64,000 nucleotides of DNA from Lutibacter maritimus (GCF_900116115.1 NZ_FOZP01000002.1:332122-396121), one strand, 5' to 3'. Shown: positions 17,399 through 26,812, counted from the stretch's first letter. Notes: generated from the sequence alone by a model not told the origin. Numbers and translations are program-made.

Positions 17399-18331
17399 CT
17401 AGAATTCCTGAACTAATAACCAAGCGTCTTTAGATTCAGTTTTATGAATAGCCCTTAACTTGTTAATTGCTTCGTTTTCATCATTCAAACTTTCGTAGGC
17501 AACTTGTGTTAAATTCCATTTATTAACGCCTAAAATTTTAGCGTTAAATCCTTTTCCCTTTAGTTCTTGCAATTTTTTTTCAGCATTTTCAGTTTCTCTA
17601 AAAGCGCCAGCAATGATATGATAATTAAAGGTTTCTTTGGCAACATTTAAAGTAATTGCAGGTAACGGATTGCTAATTACAAATGTTGCTTCTTGTATAG
17701 ATTTTTCTACTTTTTGTTGTTGAATTTGAGTTGCAGCAGCTAAATTGTTGTACTCAACTTTTTGATATTCATTCCAACCAACTGTTCCAAGCGCAAAAAT
17801 AATGGCAGCTGTTGCAGCATATTTAATAAATGTAGGAGTTTTTCTTTTGTTTTCTTCTGTATTTAAAACTGGAGCAATTGTTTCTAACTGTTTTACTTTT
17901 TGTTTATAAGCAATTCTACTAACAGCTGGAGATACATAGGTATTTAACCCAAACGATGAAGTTAAATAATTAATTGAATTAGCAGGTTCAAAAATAAGTT
18001 TTCCTTCTTTGTTTAAAAGAAGTGAACCAATATTTTCTAATTCAAGTTCTTCATTTTTTAATTGTTGTTTCCAATTTTTTACTTCAGCATTTATAAATTC
18101 AACAGCATTAGTGAAAGAAACACCTTTAACACTAGCAATATAATTTGCTAACAATCCATCATTGTTTTGTAAATGAGCATTAAAAGTTAATTGTTTTGAC
18201 GGTGCATAAAAAGTATGCGTAAAGTGGTTCACTTTTGCCGAAACTTCATTGGTTACAAAACCTCCAAAATTTGGAACAATTACACATTCGTATCTGTATA
18301 ATAAATCGCTGATGTATGTTGCTAATCTCAT
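17399..18331 (-). CDS. HU/CCDC81-like and SPOR domain membrane protein
   Basis: A 310-residue protein with three parts. The N-terminus (about 1-120) resembles the bacterial CCDC81-type HU repeats: YISDLLYRYECVIVPNFGGFV, then ELENIGSLLLNKEGKLIFEP. A single transmembrane helix (about 170-188) follows. The C-terminus (about 235-310) is a SPOR domain (FNYHIIAGAFRETENAEKKLQELKGKG in segments) that binds denuded peptidoglycan strands at division sites. Orientation is presumably N-in, C-periplasmic, so it could join a cytoplasmic or DNA-related partner to the septum. The start at 18331 begins the conserved domain; a -7 box sits 5 bases before it. The role is inferred from domains only. Confidence 0.83.
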   Translation of the reverse strand: MRLATYISDLLYRYECVIVPNFGGFVTNEVSAKVNHFTHTFYAPSKQLTFNAHLQNNDGLLANYIASVKGVSFTNAVEFINAEVKNWKQQLKNEELELENIGSLLLNKEGKLIFEPANSINYLTSSFGLNTYVSPAVSRIAYKQKVKQLETIAPVLNTEENKRKTPTFIKYAATAAIIFALGTVGWNEYQKVEYNNLAAATQIQQQKVEKSIQEATFVISNPLPAITLNVAKETFNYHIIAGAFRETENAEKKLQELKGKGFNAKILGVNKWNLTQVAYESLNDENEAINKLRAIHKTESKDAWLLVQEF

Positions 18332-18336
18332 TAAAA

Positions 18337-18344
18337 CAAATATA
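18337..18344 (-). promoter_or_regulatory. -7 promoter box TATATTTG abutting the start codon
   Basis: Perfect TAnnTTTG on the minus strand with only 5 bases to the ATG at 18331, which would give a leaderless or nearly leaderless mRNA. It also argues against the longer reading frame that begins at 18358. Confidence 0.4.
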
Positions 18345-18426
18345 GCCAAAACAGCCATAAATTTTAAAAGTTATCATCTTTTTTATTAACAAAATTTTTA
18401 TATATTGAAATTCAAATTGTTAAAAT

Positions 18427-19530
18427 ATGCTAGAAGAAGATTTACTGTACGTTTTAGCGTTACAGCGCGTAAAGGGTATAGGCGATATTAATGCTAAAAA
18501 ACTTATTTCTTATTGCGGAAACGCCAAAAGTGTTTTAAAAGAGAAGGCTAAAAACTTAGAAAAAATAAATGGAATTGGTGCTTTTACCATTCAAAATTTG
18601 TTTGATGAAACGTATTTAAAAGAAGCTGAAAAAGAGCTTAAATACATTCAGGAAAATAATATTGAACCAATGTATTTTGAAGATGAAAAGTATCCTTCAA
18701 AATTAAAACATTGTGTTGATGGCCCATTGTTGCTTTTTAAAGATGGAAGTTTTAATTTAGAAAATAGACCAATAATTAGTGTTGTTGGAACACGAAATAT
18801 TACCAGTTACGGAAGAGATTTTTGTGAGAAATTTGTGTTGGATTTAAAAGAATACAATCCTATTATTGTAAGTGGTTTTGCTTATGGTGTTGATATTTGT
18901 GCCCACAAAGCGGCTATAAAAAATAACTTGACAACTATTGGCGTTTTGGCACATGGTTTTGAAGAGATTTATCCGAAATCACATAAAAAATACGTTGCTG
19001 AAGTTTATAAGAATGGTGGTTTTTTAACCGAATTTTGGCACAATGAAACACCTTTGCGTGAAAATTTTTTAAAACGAAATAGAATTGTAGCTGGAATTTC
19101 AGAAGCTACCATAATAATTGAATCTGCCGAAAAAGGTGGGTCTTTGGTTACCGCAGATATTGCAAATAGTTATAGTAGAGATGTTTTTGCCGTTCCCGGA
19201 AGAACTACTGATAATTTTAGTAAAGGTTGCAACGATTTAATTAAAAGAAATAAAGCGGCTATTTTAACCAGTGCAAGTGATTTGGTTGAAATGCTGAATT
19301 GGAATTTAGTTAAAAATGAGCCTAAAGCAATTCAAAAACAATTATTTGTTGAATTAAATGAAAACGAACAATTAATATATGATTTTTTAGTAGATGAGGG
19401 AAAGCAATTATTAGATAGTATTTCGCTTACTTGTCAATTACCAATTCACATTACAACAACTGTTTTATTTCATTTAGAAATGAAAGGTTTGGTGAAACCT
19501 TTGCCAGGAAAACAGTTTGAAGCAATTTAA
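18427..19530 (+). CDS. dprA: DNA-processing protein DprA
   Basis: Loads RecA onto single-stranded DNA during natural transformation. An N-terminal helix-hairpin-helix/SAM-like region (RVKGIGDINAKKLI, about 14-60) precedes the Rossmann-type DprA core. Motifs there are VVGTRNITSYG (about 120), SGFAYGVDICAHKAAI, HGFEEIYPKSHKK, NFLKRNRIVAG and SGSLVT-like EKGGSLVTADIA. A C-terminal winged-helix (DML1-like) domain fills about 305-367. The 367-residue length is normal. It suggests the organism keeps at least part of a competence pathway; no other competence gene is in the window. Confidence 0.95.
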   Translation: MLEEDLLYVLALQRVKGIGDINAKKLISYCGNAKSVLKEKAKNLEKINGIGAFTIQNLFDETYLKEAEKELKYIQENNIEPMYFEDEKYPSKLKHCVDGPLLLFKDGSFNLENRPIISVVGTRNITSYGRDFCEKFVLDLKEYNPIIVSGFAYGVDICAHKAAIKNNLTTIGVLAHGFEEIYPKSHKKYVAEVYKNGGFLTEFWHNETPLRENFLKRNRIVAGISEATIIIESAEKGGSLVTADIANSYSRDVFAVPGRTTDNFSKGCNDLIKRNKAAILTSASDLVEMLNWNLVKNEPKAIQKQLFVELNENEQLIYDFLVDEGKQLLDSISLTCQLPIHITTTVLFHLEMKGLVKPLPGKQFEAI

Positions 19531-19614
19531 AGCAATTAATTAAACATAAATTAATCTTATCAAAGGGTTTCGTAAAGAAACTGTGAATCATTTTTTAAAA
19601 GCATTTTATATAAT

Positions 19615-19622
19615 TACTTTTG
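19615..19622 (+). promoter_or_regulatory. -7 promoter box TACTTTTG
   Basis: Perfect TAnnTTTG, 19 bases before the HAD phosphatase ATG at 19642. Confidence 0.45.
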
Positions 19623-19641
19623 AAGCTTAATAAAAAATGAA

Positions 19642-20238
19642 ATGATTACAATACCAGAAAATGCTAAAGGATTAATTTTTGATTTAGATGGCACCATTGC
19701 AAATACTATGCAGCACCACTTTGAGTCTTGGAGAAAAGCTATTCTGCCATATGGCATAGATTTTAATGCTGATTTATTTATGCAATTAACTGGAAAACCA
19801 CGTTGGGCAACAGTTGAAAAATTAAATGAACTATTTGGCACTAAAATGGATCCAATTGCTGTTGGAAATGTAAAAGCATCTCATTTTAAAACGTTGGTAG
19901 ATTCAACTGAAGAAATTGCTGTGGTTGCAGATGTTGTTAGAAAATACCATTCAGTTTTGCCAATGTCTATTGGAACAGGAAGTACTAGAAATGGTGCAAA
20001 AAAAACCTTAGAAATTATTAAAATGCAACATTTTTTTGATTTTGTAATTACTGCAGATGATATTACAAATCCAAAACCACACCCTGAAACTTTTTTAAAA
20101 TGCGCAGCACTTATGAAAGTGAATCCTAAAGACTGTGTTGTTTTTGAAGATGGAATTTTAGGAATGCAAGCTGCTAAAGATGCAGGAATGATGGTAGTAG
20201 ATGTAAATGATTATTTTGAAACGGTTTTTGTGCTGTAA
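19642..20238 (+). CDS. HAD-superfamily phosphatase (YqaB / beta-phosphoglucomutase-like)
   Basis: A cytoplasmic HAD hydrolase with alpha-helical cap (subclass I). Motif I is FDLDGTIANT with nucleophile Asp14 and Asp16, motif II is IGTGSTRNGA, motif III Lys lies in NPKPHPETF, and motif IV is FEDGILGMQAA. The short length (198 residues) and cap sequence are closest to YqaB, a fructose-1-phosphate/6-phosphogluconate phosphatase, and to beta-phosphoglucomutases. The substrate is not certain. It has its own promoter box upstream and a strong bidirectional terminator downstream, so it seems to be a single-gene unit. Confidence 0.85.
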   Translation: MITIPENAKGLIFDLDGTIANTMQHHFESWRKAILPYGIDFNADLFMQLTGKPRWATVEKLNELFGTKMDPIAVGNVKASHFKTLVDSTEEIAVVADVVRKYHSVLPMSIGTGSTRNGAKKTLEIIKMQHFFDFVITADDITNPKPHPETFLKCAALMKVNPKDCVVFEDGILGMQAAKDAGMMVVDVNDYFETVFVL

Positions 20239-20261
20239 ATATTAAAAGATTTTTTTCATAA

Positions 20262-20297
20262 AAAAATCGTCTAAAAATTAATTTTTAGACGATTTTT
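20262..20297. terminator. Bidirectional rho-independent terminator
   Basis: A perfect inverted repeat of 18 bases per arm (core ATCGTCTAAAAATT and its complement) has A and T runs at its two ends. It lies between the convergent HAD phosphatase and OmpA genes and can end transcription from both sides. Confidence 0.8.
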
Positions 20298-20331
20298 ACT
20301 TCTACTTAAATAGTAAATATACTAACTTTAG

Positions 20332-21687
20332 TTATTTTTTTAATGTCACCTCAGTACGTCTGTTATTTTGACGACCTGCTGCTGTTTTATTCGTATCAAC
20401 TGGTTTACTTTCTCCGTAACCAACTGTTGTTAATCTATCAGGGTTAATACCGTTTGCAATTAAATAATCTCTCACTGCATTTGCTCTTCTTTCAGATAAT
20501 AATTGATTTGATCTATCAGTTCCTACACTATCGGTATGACCTGCAATTACAAAGTCTGCTTCTGGATAATCTTTAAATATGTCAGTCATTGATCTTAAAA
20601 TATTAATAGATTCTTTTTTGAAACTTGCTTTTCCTGTATCAAACAAAATAGTTCTTGCATATTCATTTAATGTTGCCATAACCTCAATTGTTGGTAGTAT
20701 TGGACAACCACTATTTAATGCAGGACCTGCTAATGTTGGACATTTGTCGATATTATCTAAAACACCATCTCCGTCTGTATCTGGCCATGGACAACCTTTA
20801 TTTTCTATTGGACCAGCAACTGTTGGGCACGTATCTTCTTTATCAATTACACCATCACCATCAGTATCTGGACAGCCTTTGTTTGCTTTGGTTCCTTTTT
20901 CATTTGGACATGCGTCATTTTTATCAGCAATTCCATCACCATCCGCATCTGGACAACCGTTTAAGGCTAATAAACCAGCTACATTAGGACAATCATCTTT
21001 AGAATCCGTTATGCCATCATTATCAGTATCAGGGCAACCATTGAATGCTGCTAAACCAAATATGTTAGGACAATCATCATTTTTATCATATATACCATCA
21101 CCATCAGTATCAGTTCCTCCAAATTTTATTACAAGTCCTGCTGAATGTTGTAAATGTTGAACAATATTGCTTTCGAATGTATGCTTGTATTTTGATTCAA
21201 TATTTAATCCAACGTTATCATTAAACCAAACATTAAATCCTACACCACCATTTGCAGTAGCCGTTCCTAAGCTACCCAACCAAGTATAACCACCACCAAC
21301 TGTAACATATGGGTCAAACCATGAAGATTCTATAAAATTATATTTTAAAGCACCATCTAATCCATAATAAGCCAAATCGCTAGTGCTATTGTCACCCATT
21401 TTAGATATTTTGTTTAAAGAACCTGCTGCTTCTAAAGAAAAACCTTCCGTTAAATATCTGCTAACAGTAATTTTTGTTACTGCTGGTATAATATTGTAGT
21501 GGTCATCTACATTAAAATATTCATCAAACCAAGCTCCATGACCTGCTAAACCAGGGTTTGTTGGGTAGAAATCTACGGCATTTATACCAATACCGATTGC
21601 CCAAGGATTATCTTTGTCTTGCGCATTTATAGTACTTAAACCGTTCATCAGAAATAAAGCCAGTATGGCTAATTTTAAATATTTCAT
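20332..21687 (-). CDS. OmpA-family outer-membrane protein with thrombospondin type 3 repeats (paralogue A)
   Basis: A 451-residue porin-like protein. Signal peptide (1 to about 22, ending NAQ), an eight-strand OmpA-type barrel (about 25-190, FDPYVTVGGGYTWLG region), then five or six calcium-binding TSP3 repeats (D-x-D-x-D-G-x-x-D with CP and GCP ends, about 195-325). A C-terminal OmpA peptidoglycan-binding domain (about 340-451, AGHTDSVGTDRSNQLLSERR) follows. It should link outer membrane to cell wall. It has three relatives at 27.4, 32.6 and 34.1 kb. The barrel is closest to the 34.1-kb copy, whereas the OmpA domain is closest to the 32.6-kb copy. ATG 21687 is preferred; ATG 21708 would add seven residues. 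Confidence 0.92.
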   Translation of the reverse strand: MKYLKLAILALFLMNGLSTINAQDKDNPWAIGIGINAVDFYPTNPGLAGHGAWFDEYFNVDDHYNIIPAVTKITVSRYLTEGFSLEAAGSLNKISKMGDNSTSDLAYYGLDGALKYNFIESSWFDPYVTVGGGYTWLGSLGTATANGGVGFNVWFNDNVGLNIESKYKHTFESNIVQHLQHSAGLVIKFGGTDTDGDGIYDKNDDCPNIFGLAAFNGCPDTDNDGITDSKDDCPNVAGLLALNGCPDADGDGIADKNDACPNEKGTKANKGCPDTDGDGVIDKEDTCPTVAGPIENKGCPWPDTDGDGVLDNIDKCPTLAGPALNSGCPILPTIEVMATLNEYARTILFDTGKASFKKESINILRSMTDIFKDYPEADFVIAGHTDSVGTDRSNQLLSERRANAVRDYLIANGINPDRLTTVGYGESKPVDTNKTAAGRQNNRRTEVTLKK

Positions 21688-21794
21688 ATTTAGTAAATTT
21701 ATTTTCATAATCTTTTAAGTTTTAAAAGTTAATTAATTAAGATACCTAGTACTATGTATTTAGAATTTGATATCTTTTCATTTTTAATCTAAAG

Positions 21795-21802
21795 CAAATT
21801 TA
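21795..21802 (-). promoter_or_regulatory. -7 promoter box TAAATTTG for ompA paralogue A
   Basis: Perfect TAnnTTTG on the minus strand, about 108 bases before ATG 21687. The same box, TAAATTTG, precedes paralogue B at a similar distance, so both may have long leaders. No -33 TTG was recognised. Confidence 0.35.
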
Positions 21803-21982
21803 TGGCACTAGGCTTTTAAAAATGTTATATAATTACCATTATACTTTATATAATTCAAATATTTTTAGCAAAATGTAATTTTATTTTAGGTTTTAACAAC
21901 CCTAATGAAGTTTATGTAAAAACATATAAATATTTGTTTTTAAGGTGTTTGGGTTGATAAATATACTTAAAATTTGAAATAG

Positions 21983-22849
21983 CTATTTCTGTTTTTTGGT
22001 TTGAATACTTTCAATAATTACAGTGATTAGTATAAGTGAACCACCAAAAAAAGTAGAAAGTGACGGTATTTCACTTAAAAAAAGCATTCCAAATAAAATT
22101 CCATAAATAGGGCTCATGCTGCTCATAATACTTACAGCGCTTATTTTAAAGTTTTTAAAACTGTTTACAAATAAGGTATGACCAATGGTTGTAGTAACTA
22201 AAGCAAGGGTTAACAATCTTCCCCAATTATTAATGTTGGCATAGTGTAAATTATCTTTAAATAATACTGGGAATAATAGCGCAATTATCACAAGCATTTG
22301 ATAAAACATTACTTTTGATGCGTTGTAATGTGATAAATTTCGTTTTGTAATAATGTTTCTTAAGGCATAAAAAACGGCTGATATTAATCCCATTAATACG
22401 CCTTTGGTATAACTGTTTTTGAAGTTAAATTCTGGGGTTAAAAAATAAATTCCTACTAAAACCAAGAAGCTTAAGAATAATTGGTATTTGCTTAGTTTTA
22501 TTTTAAAAAACACAGGTTCTAACAAAGCTGTTATTACTGGGTATGTAAATAAGGATAACATTCCAATAGCAACATTAGATAAATGTAATGCGTAAAAGTA
22601 GGTAACCCAGTGCGCTCCTAATAAAAATCCACTTAAAAATAATGAAAATGCATCTTTTCTATTGTTTATTTTTAAATCATATTTTTTATACCAACAAAAC
22701 AATCCAATAAAAATTGCTGCAAATAAACAACGCCACCAAATAGTTATTTCAGGAGGAAATGAAATTGAGCGCCCTAAAACACCAGATGTGCTAATAAAAA
22801 CAACAGCAATATTTAACTCTAATAAATTTTTAAGATGTCGATTTTTCAA
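21983..22849 (-). CDS. EamA/DMT-family transporter
   Basis: A drug/metabolite transporter of the inner membrane with ten predicted helices in two EamA repeats. Length is 288 residues. Repeat one spans about 9-140 (TSGVLGRSISFPPEITIWWRC near the start, GMLSLFTYPVITALLEP later). Repeat two spans about 150-282 (ISAVFYALRNIITKRNL, then SIMSSMSPIYGILFGMLFLSEIP). Substrate is unknown; members export amino acids, nucleosides or other metabolites. It starts 3 bases after the mfd stop and so probably shares its transcript. Confidence 0.9.
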   Translation of the reverse strand: MKNRHLKNLLELNIAVVFISTSGVLGRSISFPPEITIWWRCLFAAIFIGLFCWYKKYDLKINNRKDAFSLFLSGFLLGAHWVTYFYALHLSNVAIGMLSLFTYPVITALLEPVFFKIKLSKYQLFLSFLVLVGIYFLTPEFNFKNSYTKGVLMGLISAVFYALRNIITKRNLSHYNASKVMFYQMLVIIALLFPVLFKDNLHYANINNWGRLLTLALVTTTIGHTLFVNSFKNFKISAVSIMSSMSPIYGILFGMLFLSEIPSLSTFFGGSLILITVIIESIQTKKQK

Positions 22850-22852
22850 ATT

Positions 22853-25800
22853 TTATATTTTTTGAAGCGTTTCTAATGCCTTTTTAACTGATGTAATTTT
22901 TATAAAAGTTAACAACAATCTAAGTCCAGCTTTGGTATCTTTTTCTTTCATAACACAAGAGCTTCCATTTTGTTGAACATATTGCAATACTTTTGTAAAT
23001 GTTTGTGTTTGATAAAATGAACTTTGTTGGTCTGAAATAAAATAGCACAACATTCTGTTTTGTTTTAAAATTAACTTTTCAATACCCAATTGTTTAGCAA
23101 TCCATTTTATTCTAACACTATCTAATAAATCAACAACAGGTTTTGGTAATTCCCCAAATCTATCAATTAATTCTAATTCAAACTGTTGTAATTCTTCTTC
23201 TTTTTTTAGTTCACCTAATTTGTTATATAAACTTAATCGTTCTGTAATTACATTTACATAATTGTCTGGAAATAAAATTTCAAAATCAGAATCAATTTGA
23301 ATTTCTTTTACATATTCTTTTGGCTTATCTGATGTGTCTTTGTATAAATCTTTAAACTCATTTTCTTTTAATTCTTCAATAGTTTCATTTAATATTTTTT
23401 GATACGTATCAAAACCAATATCGTTAATAAAACCGCTTTGTTCACCACCTAATAAATCTCCAGCACCACGAATTTCCAAATCTTTCATAGCAATATTAAT
23501 TCCACTTCCTAAATCGGTAAATAATTCAATAGCATTCATTCGTTTTCTAGCTTCATCAGTCATCATATGATGCGGAGGTGTAATAAAATAACAGAACGCT
23601 TTTTTATTGGAACGTCCAACACGTCCACGCATTTGATGTAAATCAGACAAACCAAAATTATTGGCATTATTTATAAAAATAGTATTGGCATTTGGCACAT
23701 CTAAACCACTTTCAATGATAGTTGTAGAAACCAAAACATCAAATTCATTATCAATAAAAGCCAACATTAAGTTTTCTAGCTTTTTGCCATCCATTTGTCC
23801 GTGACCAATGCCAATTTTAGCATCAGGAACTAAACGCTGTAATAAACCTGCAACTTCTTTTATGTTTTCTATTCGGTTATGAATAAAAAACACTTGTCCT
23901 CCACGCTGAATTTCATATCGAATAGCATCACGAATTACTTCTTCGTTAAAACGAATAACGTTACTTTCAATAGGAACACGGTTTGGTGGCGGTGTACTAA
24001 TAACCGACAAATCACGCGCTGCCATTAAGCTAAATTGTAATGTTCTTGGAATTGGTGTTGCAGTTAGCGTTAACGTATCAATATTTTCTTTAATAGTTTT
24101 TAGTTTGTCTTTTACGGCAACGCCAAATTTTTGTTCTTCATCAACAATTAAAAGTCCTAAATCTTTATATTTTATGGCAGAATTTGTTAATTGATGCGTT
24201 CCGATAACAATATCAACAGTTCCTTTTTCCAAGCCTTCTAAAACACCTCTACGCTGGTTTGCGGTTCTAAACCTGTTTAAATATTCTACAGTTACAGGGA
24301 AATCTTTTAAGCGTTGACTAAACGTTTTAAAATGTTGAAAAGCTAAAATAGTGGTTGGCACTAAAATAGCTACTTGTTTACCATTATCAACTGCTTTAAA
24401 AGCAGCTCTTACAGCAACTTCGGTTTTACCAAAACCTACATCGCCACAAACCAAACGATCCATTGGTTGTTCACTTTCCATATCGTTTTTTACATCTTGT
24501 GTTGCTGATGATTGATCTGGAGTATCTTCATATAAAAAGCTCGCTTCCAATTCGTGTTGTAAATAACTATCTGGTTGGTATTGAAATCCTTTTTGAATTT
24601 TTCGTTTTGCATATAATTCAATTAAATTAAATGCAATATGACGAATGCGTGTTTTTGTTTTTTGTTTTAATTTTTCCCAAGCGCCAGAACCTAATTTGTA
24701 TAATTTTGGTGGCGCGCCATCTTTTCCGTTATATTTTGATATTTTATGAAGCGAGTGAATGCTGATGTATAAAATATCTCTATCGCCATAAATAAGTTTA
24801 ATGGCTTCTTGTTTTTTACCTTCAACTTCAATTTTTTGAAGTCCACCAAATTTTCCAATTCCGTGATCAATATGTGTTACGTAATCACCAATTTCAAGAT
24901 TTGTTAATTCTTTTAATGAAATGGTTTGTTTTTTAGCATAGCCATTTTTTAATCGGAATTTATGATACCGTTCAAAAATTTGGTGATCGGTATAACAAAT
25001 TAAGTTGTTTTCAACATCAATAAAACCTTGGTATAATGGAAAAACTATAGTTTTATATTCAATTTCTTTGTCAACATCTTCAAAAATATCATGAAAACGA
25101 TCGGCTTGTTTTTGAGAATCGCAAAACAGGTAATTTGTAAATCCGTTTTCAGTATTTTTATGAAAGTTTTCAATTAATAAATCAAACTGTTTGTTAAATG
25201 AAGGTTGCGGCTTAGTGTTGAATTGGATAACGCCATTTAAAGCCTGATTTGAAATTCTTTTATTAGAAGCTTCTTCCAATTCATTTTGCCTAGAGTTTAT
25301 TATTTCAGCAACTGTAAAATTGCTTAATTGTTTTTTAATTAATGCGCCATCACAAAATAATTCATCAGGTTTTCCGTGGTTTATTGCGGTTGATAATTTT
25401 TTAAATTCTTCTTCGGCTTTGCTGAAAAGGTTATCTAATTTATTAAATATTAGCTCATTATCTTTAATAAAAACAACTGTTTTGTTGGAAATATAGTTTA
25501 AAAAACTTTCACGTTTTTCGTCTAATGCTTTATTTTCAACATTAGGCATAATGCTTATTTTGGTCAGTTTTTCAGTAGAAAGTTGTGTTTCTACATCAAA
25601 AGTTCTAATGCTATCCACTTCATCACCAAAAAATTCTATTCTATAAGGTTCATCGTGTGAAAATGAAAACACATCAATAATTCCACCTCTTACCGAAAAT
25701 TCTCCGGGTTCACTTACAAAATCTACGCGTTCAAAATGATATTCAAACAATACTTCGTTTACAAAATCTAAACTTAAACTGTCGTTTACAGCAATTTTTA

Positions 25801-26227
25801 ACGTATTTCTATTCAGTTCAGCTTTTGTTACTACTTGCTCAAATAAAGCATCGGCATAGGTAACAATAACTGCTGGTTTTTTTCTAGAATTTAATCGGTT
25901 TAAAACTTCTGATCGCAATAAAATATTGGCATTATCTATTTCATCTATCTGATAAGGTCTGCGGTAAGAACCTGGATAAAAAAACACATCTTTATCATTT
26001 ATCAATTGTTCTAAATCGTTTAAAAAATAGGCGGCTTCTTCCTTATCATTTAATAAAAACAATATAGGTTTGTCTATAATTTTAAAACTTTCTGAAATAA
26101 TAAAAGACAATGACGACCCAACCAAATTCGATATTTGAAATTGGTGATGTTCCTTTTTAAGTGCCTGAGTTATTTGTTTTTTTATAACAAATTTCTCGTA
26201 AATATTTATAATGTTTTGCTTACTCAA
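22853..26227 (-). CDS. mfd: Transcription-repair coupling factor Mfd
   Basis: Removes RNA polymerase stalled at DNA lesions and recruits UvrA. At 1124 residues all Mfd parts are present. These are the N-terminal UvrB-like module (PGEFSVRGGIIDVFSF), the RNA polymerase-interaction domain (GDYVTHIDHGIGKFGG), the RecG-like translocase and the C-terminal TRCF domain. The translocase shows Walker A GDVGFGKTEVA, DEEQ box, LTATPIPRTL, IIESGLDVPNA and QMRGRVGR. The start is set at TTG 26227 (M-SKQNIINIYEKF) because the TTG at 26269 lies upstream of a perfect -7 box and could not be in the mRNA. The EamA gene follows in the same direction. Confidence 0.95.
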   Translation of the reverse strand: MSKQNIINIYEKFVIKKQITQALKKEHHQFQISNLVGSSLSFIISESFKIIDKPILFLLNDKEEAAYFLNDLEQLINDKDVFFYPGSYRRPYQIDEIDNANILLRSEVLNRLNSRKKPAVIVTYADALFEQVVTKAELNRNTLKIAVNDSLSLDFVNEVLFEYHFERVDFVSEPGEFSVRGGIIDVFSFSHDEPYRIEFFGDEVDSIRTFDVETQLSTEKLTKISIMPNVENKALDEKRESFLNYISNKTVVFIKDNELIFNKLDNLFSKAEEEFKKLSTAINHGKPDELFCDGALIKKQLSNFTVAEIINSRQNELEEASNKRISNQALNGVIQFNTKPQPSFNKQFDLLIENFHKNTENGFTNYLFCDSQKQADRFHDIFEDVDKEIEYKTIVFPLYQGFIDVENNLICYTDHQIFERYHKFRLKNGYAKKQTISLKELTNLEIGDYVTHIDHGIGKFGGLQKIEVEGKKQEAIKLIYGDRDILYISIHSLHKISKYNGKDGAPPKLYKLGSGAWEKLKQKTKTRIRHIAFNLIELYAKRKIQKGFQYQPDSYLQHELEASFLYEDTPDQSSATQDVKNDMESEQPMDRLVCGDVGFGKTEVAVRAAFKAVDNGKQVAILVPTTILAFQHFKTFSQRLKDFPVTVEYLNRFRTANQRRGVLEGLEKGTVDIVIGTHQLTNSAIKYKDLGLLIVDEEQKFGVAVKDKLKTIKENIDTLTLTATPIPRTLQFSLMAARDLSVISTPPPNRVPIESNVIRFNEEVIRDAIRYEIQRGGQVFFIHNRIENIKEVAGLLQRLVPDAKIGIGHGQMDGKKLENLMLAFIDNEFDVLVSTTIIESGLDVPNANTIFINNANNFGLSDLHQMRGRVGRSNKKAFCYFITPPHHMMTDEARKRMNAIELFTDLGSGINIAMKDLEIRGAGDLLGGEQSGFINDIGFDTYQKILNETIEELKENEFKDLYKDTSDKPKEYVKEIQIDSDFEILFPDNYVNVITERLSLYNKLGELKKEEELQQFELELIDRFGELPKPVVDLLDSVRIKWIAKQLGIEKLILKQNRMLCYFISDQQSSFYQTQTFTKVLQYVQQNGSSCVMKEKDTKAGLRLLLTFIKITSVKKALETLQKI

Positions 26228-26243
26228 TTGTTGCAAATTTTGC

Positions 26244-26251
26244 CAAAGGTA
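26244..26251 (-). promoter_or_regulatory. -7 promoter box TACCTTTG for mfd
   Basis: Perfect TAnnTTTG on the minus strand, with a TTG (26267-26269) 15 bases further upstream. It lies 16 bases before the proposed TTG start at 26227 and inside the longer possible reading frame, which decides the start. Confidence 0.5.
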
Positions 26252-26325
26252 GCATTTTATGAAAAACAAGGAAAAATTCCATAAAATTTATTAACTTTAA
26301 ATAAGTAATTTAAAAAGTATAAGTT

Positions 26326-26766
26326 ATGTCAATATCAGATTTATACCCAACAGGACTTCATGAACAAAACTTAGCACATTTTGCTTCATTGATAAGAATT
26401 GCCTTACACGATGGCAAAATTAACGCTAAAGAACGCCTATTATTAGAAAGACTTTCTCTTAGATTAGATATTTCAACCAATGAATTTAATGAAATTTTAA
26501 AAAATCCTTCAAAATATCCTATGGTTTCACCAGTTAGTTATGATGAGCGTTTAGAGCATTTGTTTGACTTAACTAAAATGTTGTTTTTAGATAGAAATCC
26601 GACAATAGATAAAACTTCATTAATGGGAAGAATTGCCGTAGAACTTGGGTTTCCAGCGGAAAATGTACGTCTAATAGTAAAAGAGTCAATCGACTTTTTT
26701 ATAAAAGAACCTGACGCTGATGATTTTAAAAAAATAATTAAAAAAGCGAACACAATTAAGCATTAA
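26326..26766 (+). CDS. TerB-like protein, paralogue 1
   Basis: A 146-residue all-helical protein of the TerB (tellurite-resistance B-like) fold. Visible marks are FASLIRIALHDGKINAKERLLLERLSLRLDI (segments about 20-50), the first helix pair with D-G-K, and DERLEHLFDLTKMLFLDR in the second. TerB domains bind metal and act as cytoplasmic, membrane-associated scaffolds. Function here is unknown. It is next to a second copy 74 bases downstream that shares the order HFAS-IR-A-DD, DERIEHLFDLAKM and a GFP motif. In this copy several acidic residues of the second half are replaced (LDRNPTIDK for ADGEAKGEE). Confidence 0.75.
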   Translation: MSISDLYPTGLHEQNLAHFASLIRIALHDGKINAKERLLLERLSLRLDISTNEFNEILKNPSKYPMVSPVSYDERLEHLFDLTKMLFLDRNPTIDKTSLMGRIAVELGFPAENVRLIVKESIDFFIKEPDADDFKKIIKKANTIKH

Positions 26767-26812
26767 AACAATTTTTTAAAATTGAAAATGACAAATATTT
26801 TATTGGTTTAAT

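Noticed and set aside
19642..20238. HAD protein as beta-phosphoglucomutase linked to the sucrose phosphorylase pathway
   Set aside because: The phosphorylase makes alpha-glucose-1-phosphate, which needs an alpha-phosphoglucomutase; the gene is 40 kb away and closer to YqaB.
20579..21160. Open frame of 193 codons opposite the OmpA paralogue A repeat region
   Set aside because: It is the antisense shadow of the TSP3 repeats; similar shadows occur opposite paralogues B (33095-33634) and C, all rich in [14 protein letters not shown] periodic sequence and without start signals.
26228..26269. Upstream extension of mfd from the TTG at 26269
   Set aside because: A perfect -7 box lies inside it, and the residues (FFIKCYLWQNLQQ) have no likeness to Mfd N-termini; TTG 26227 fits better.
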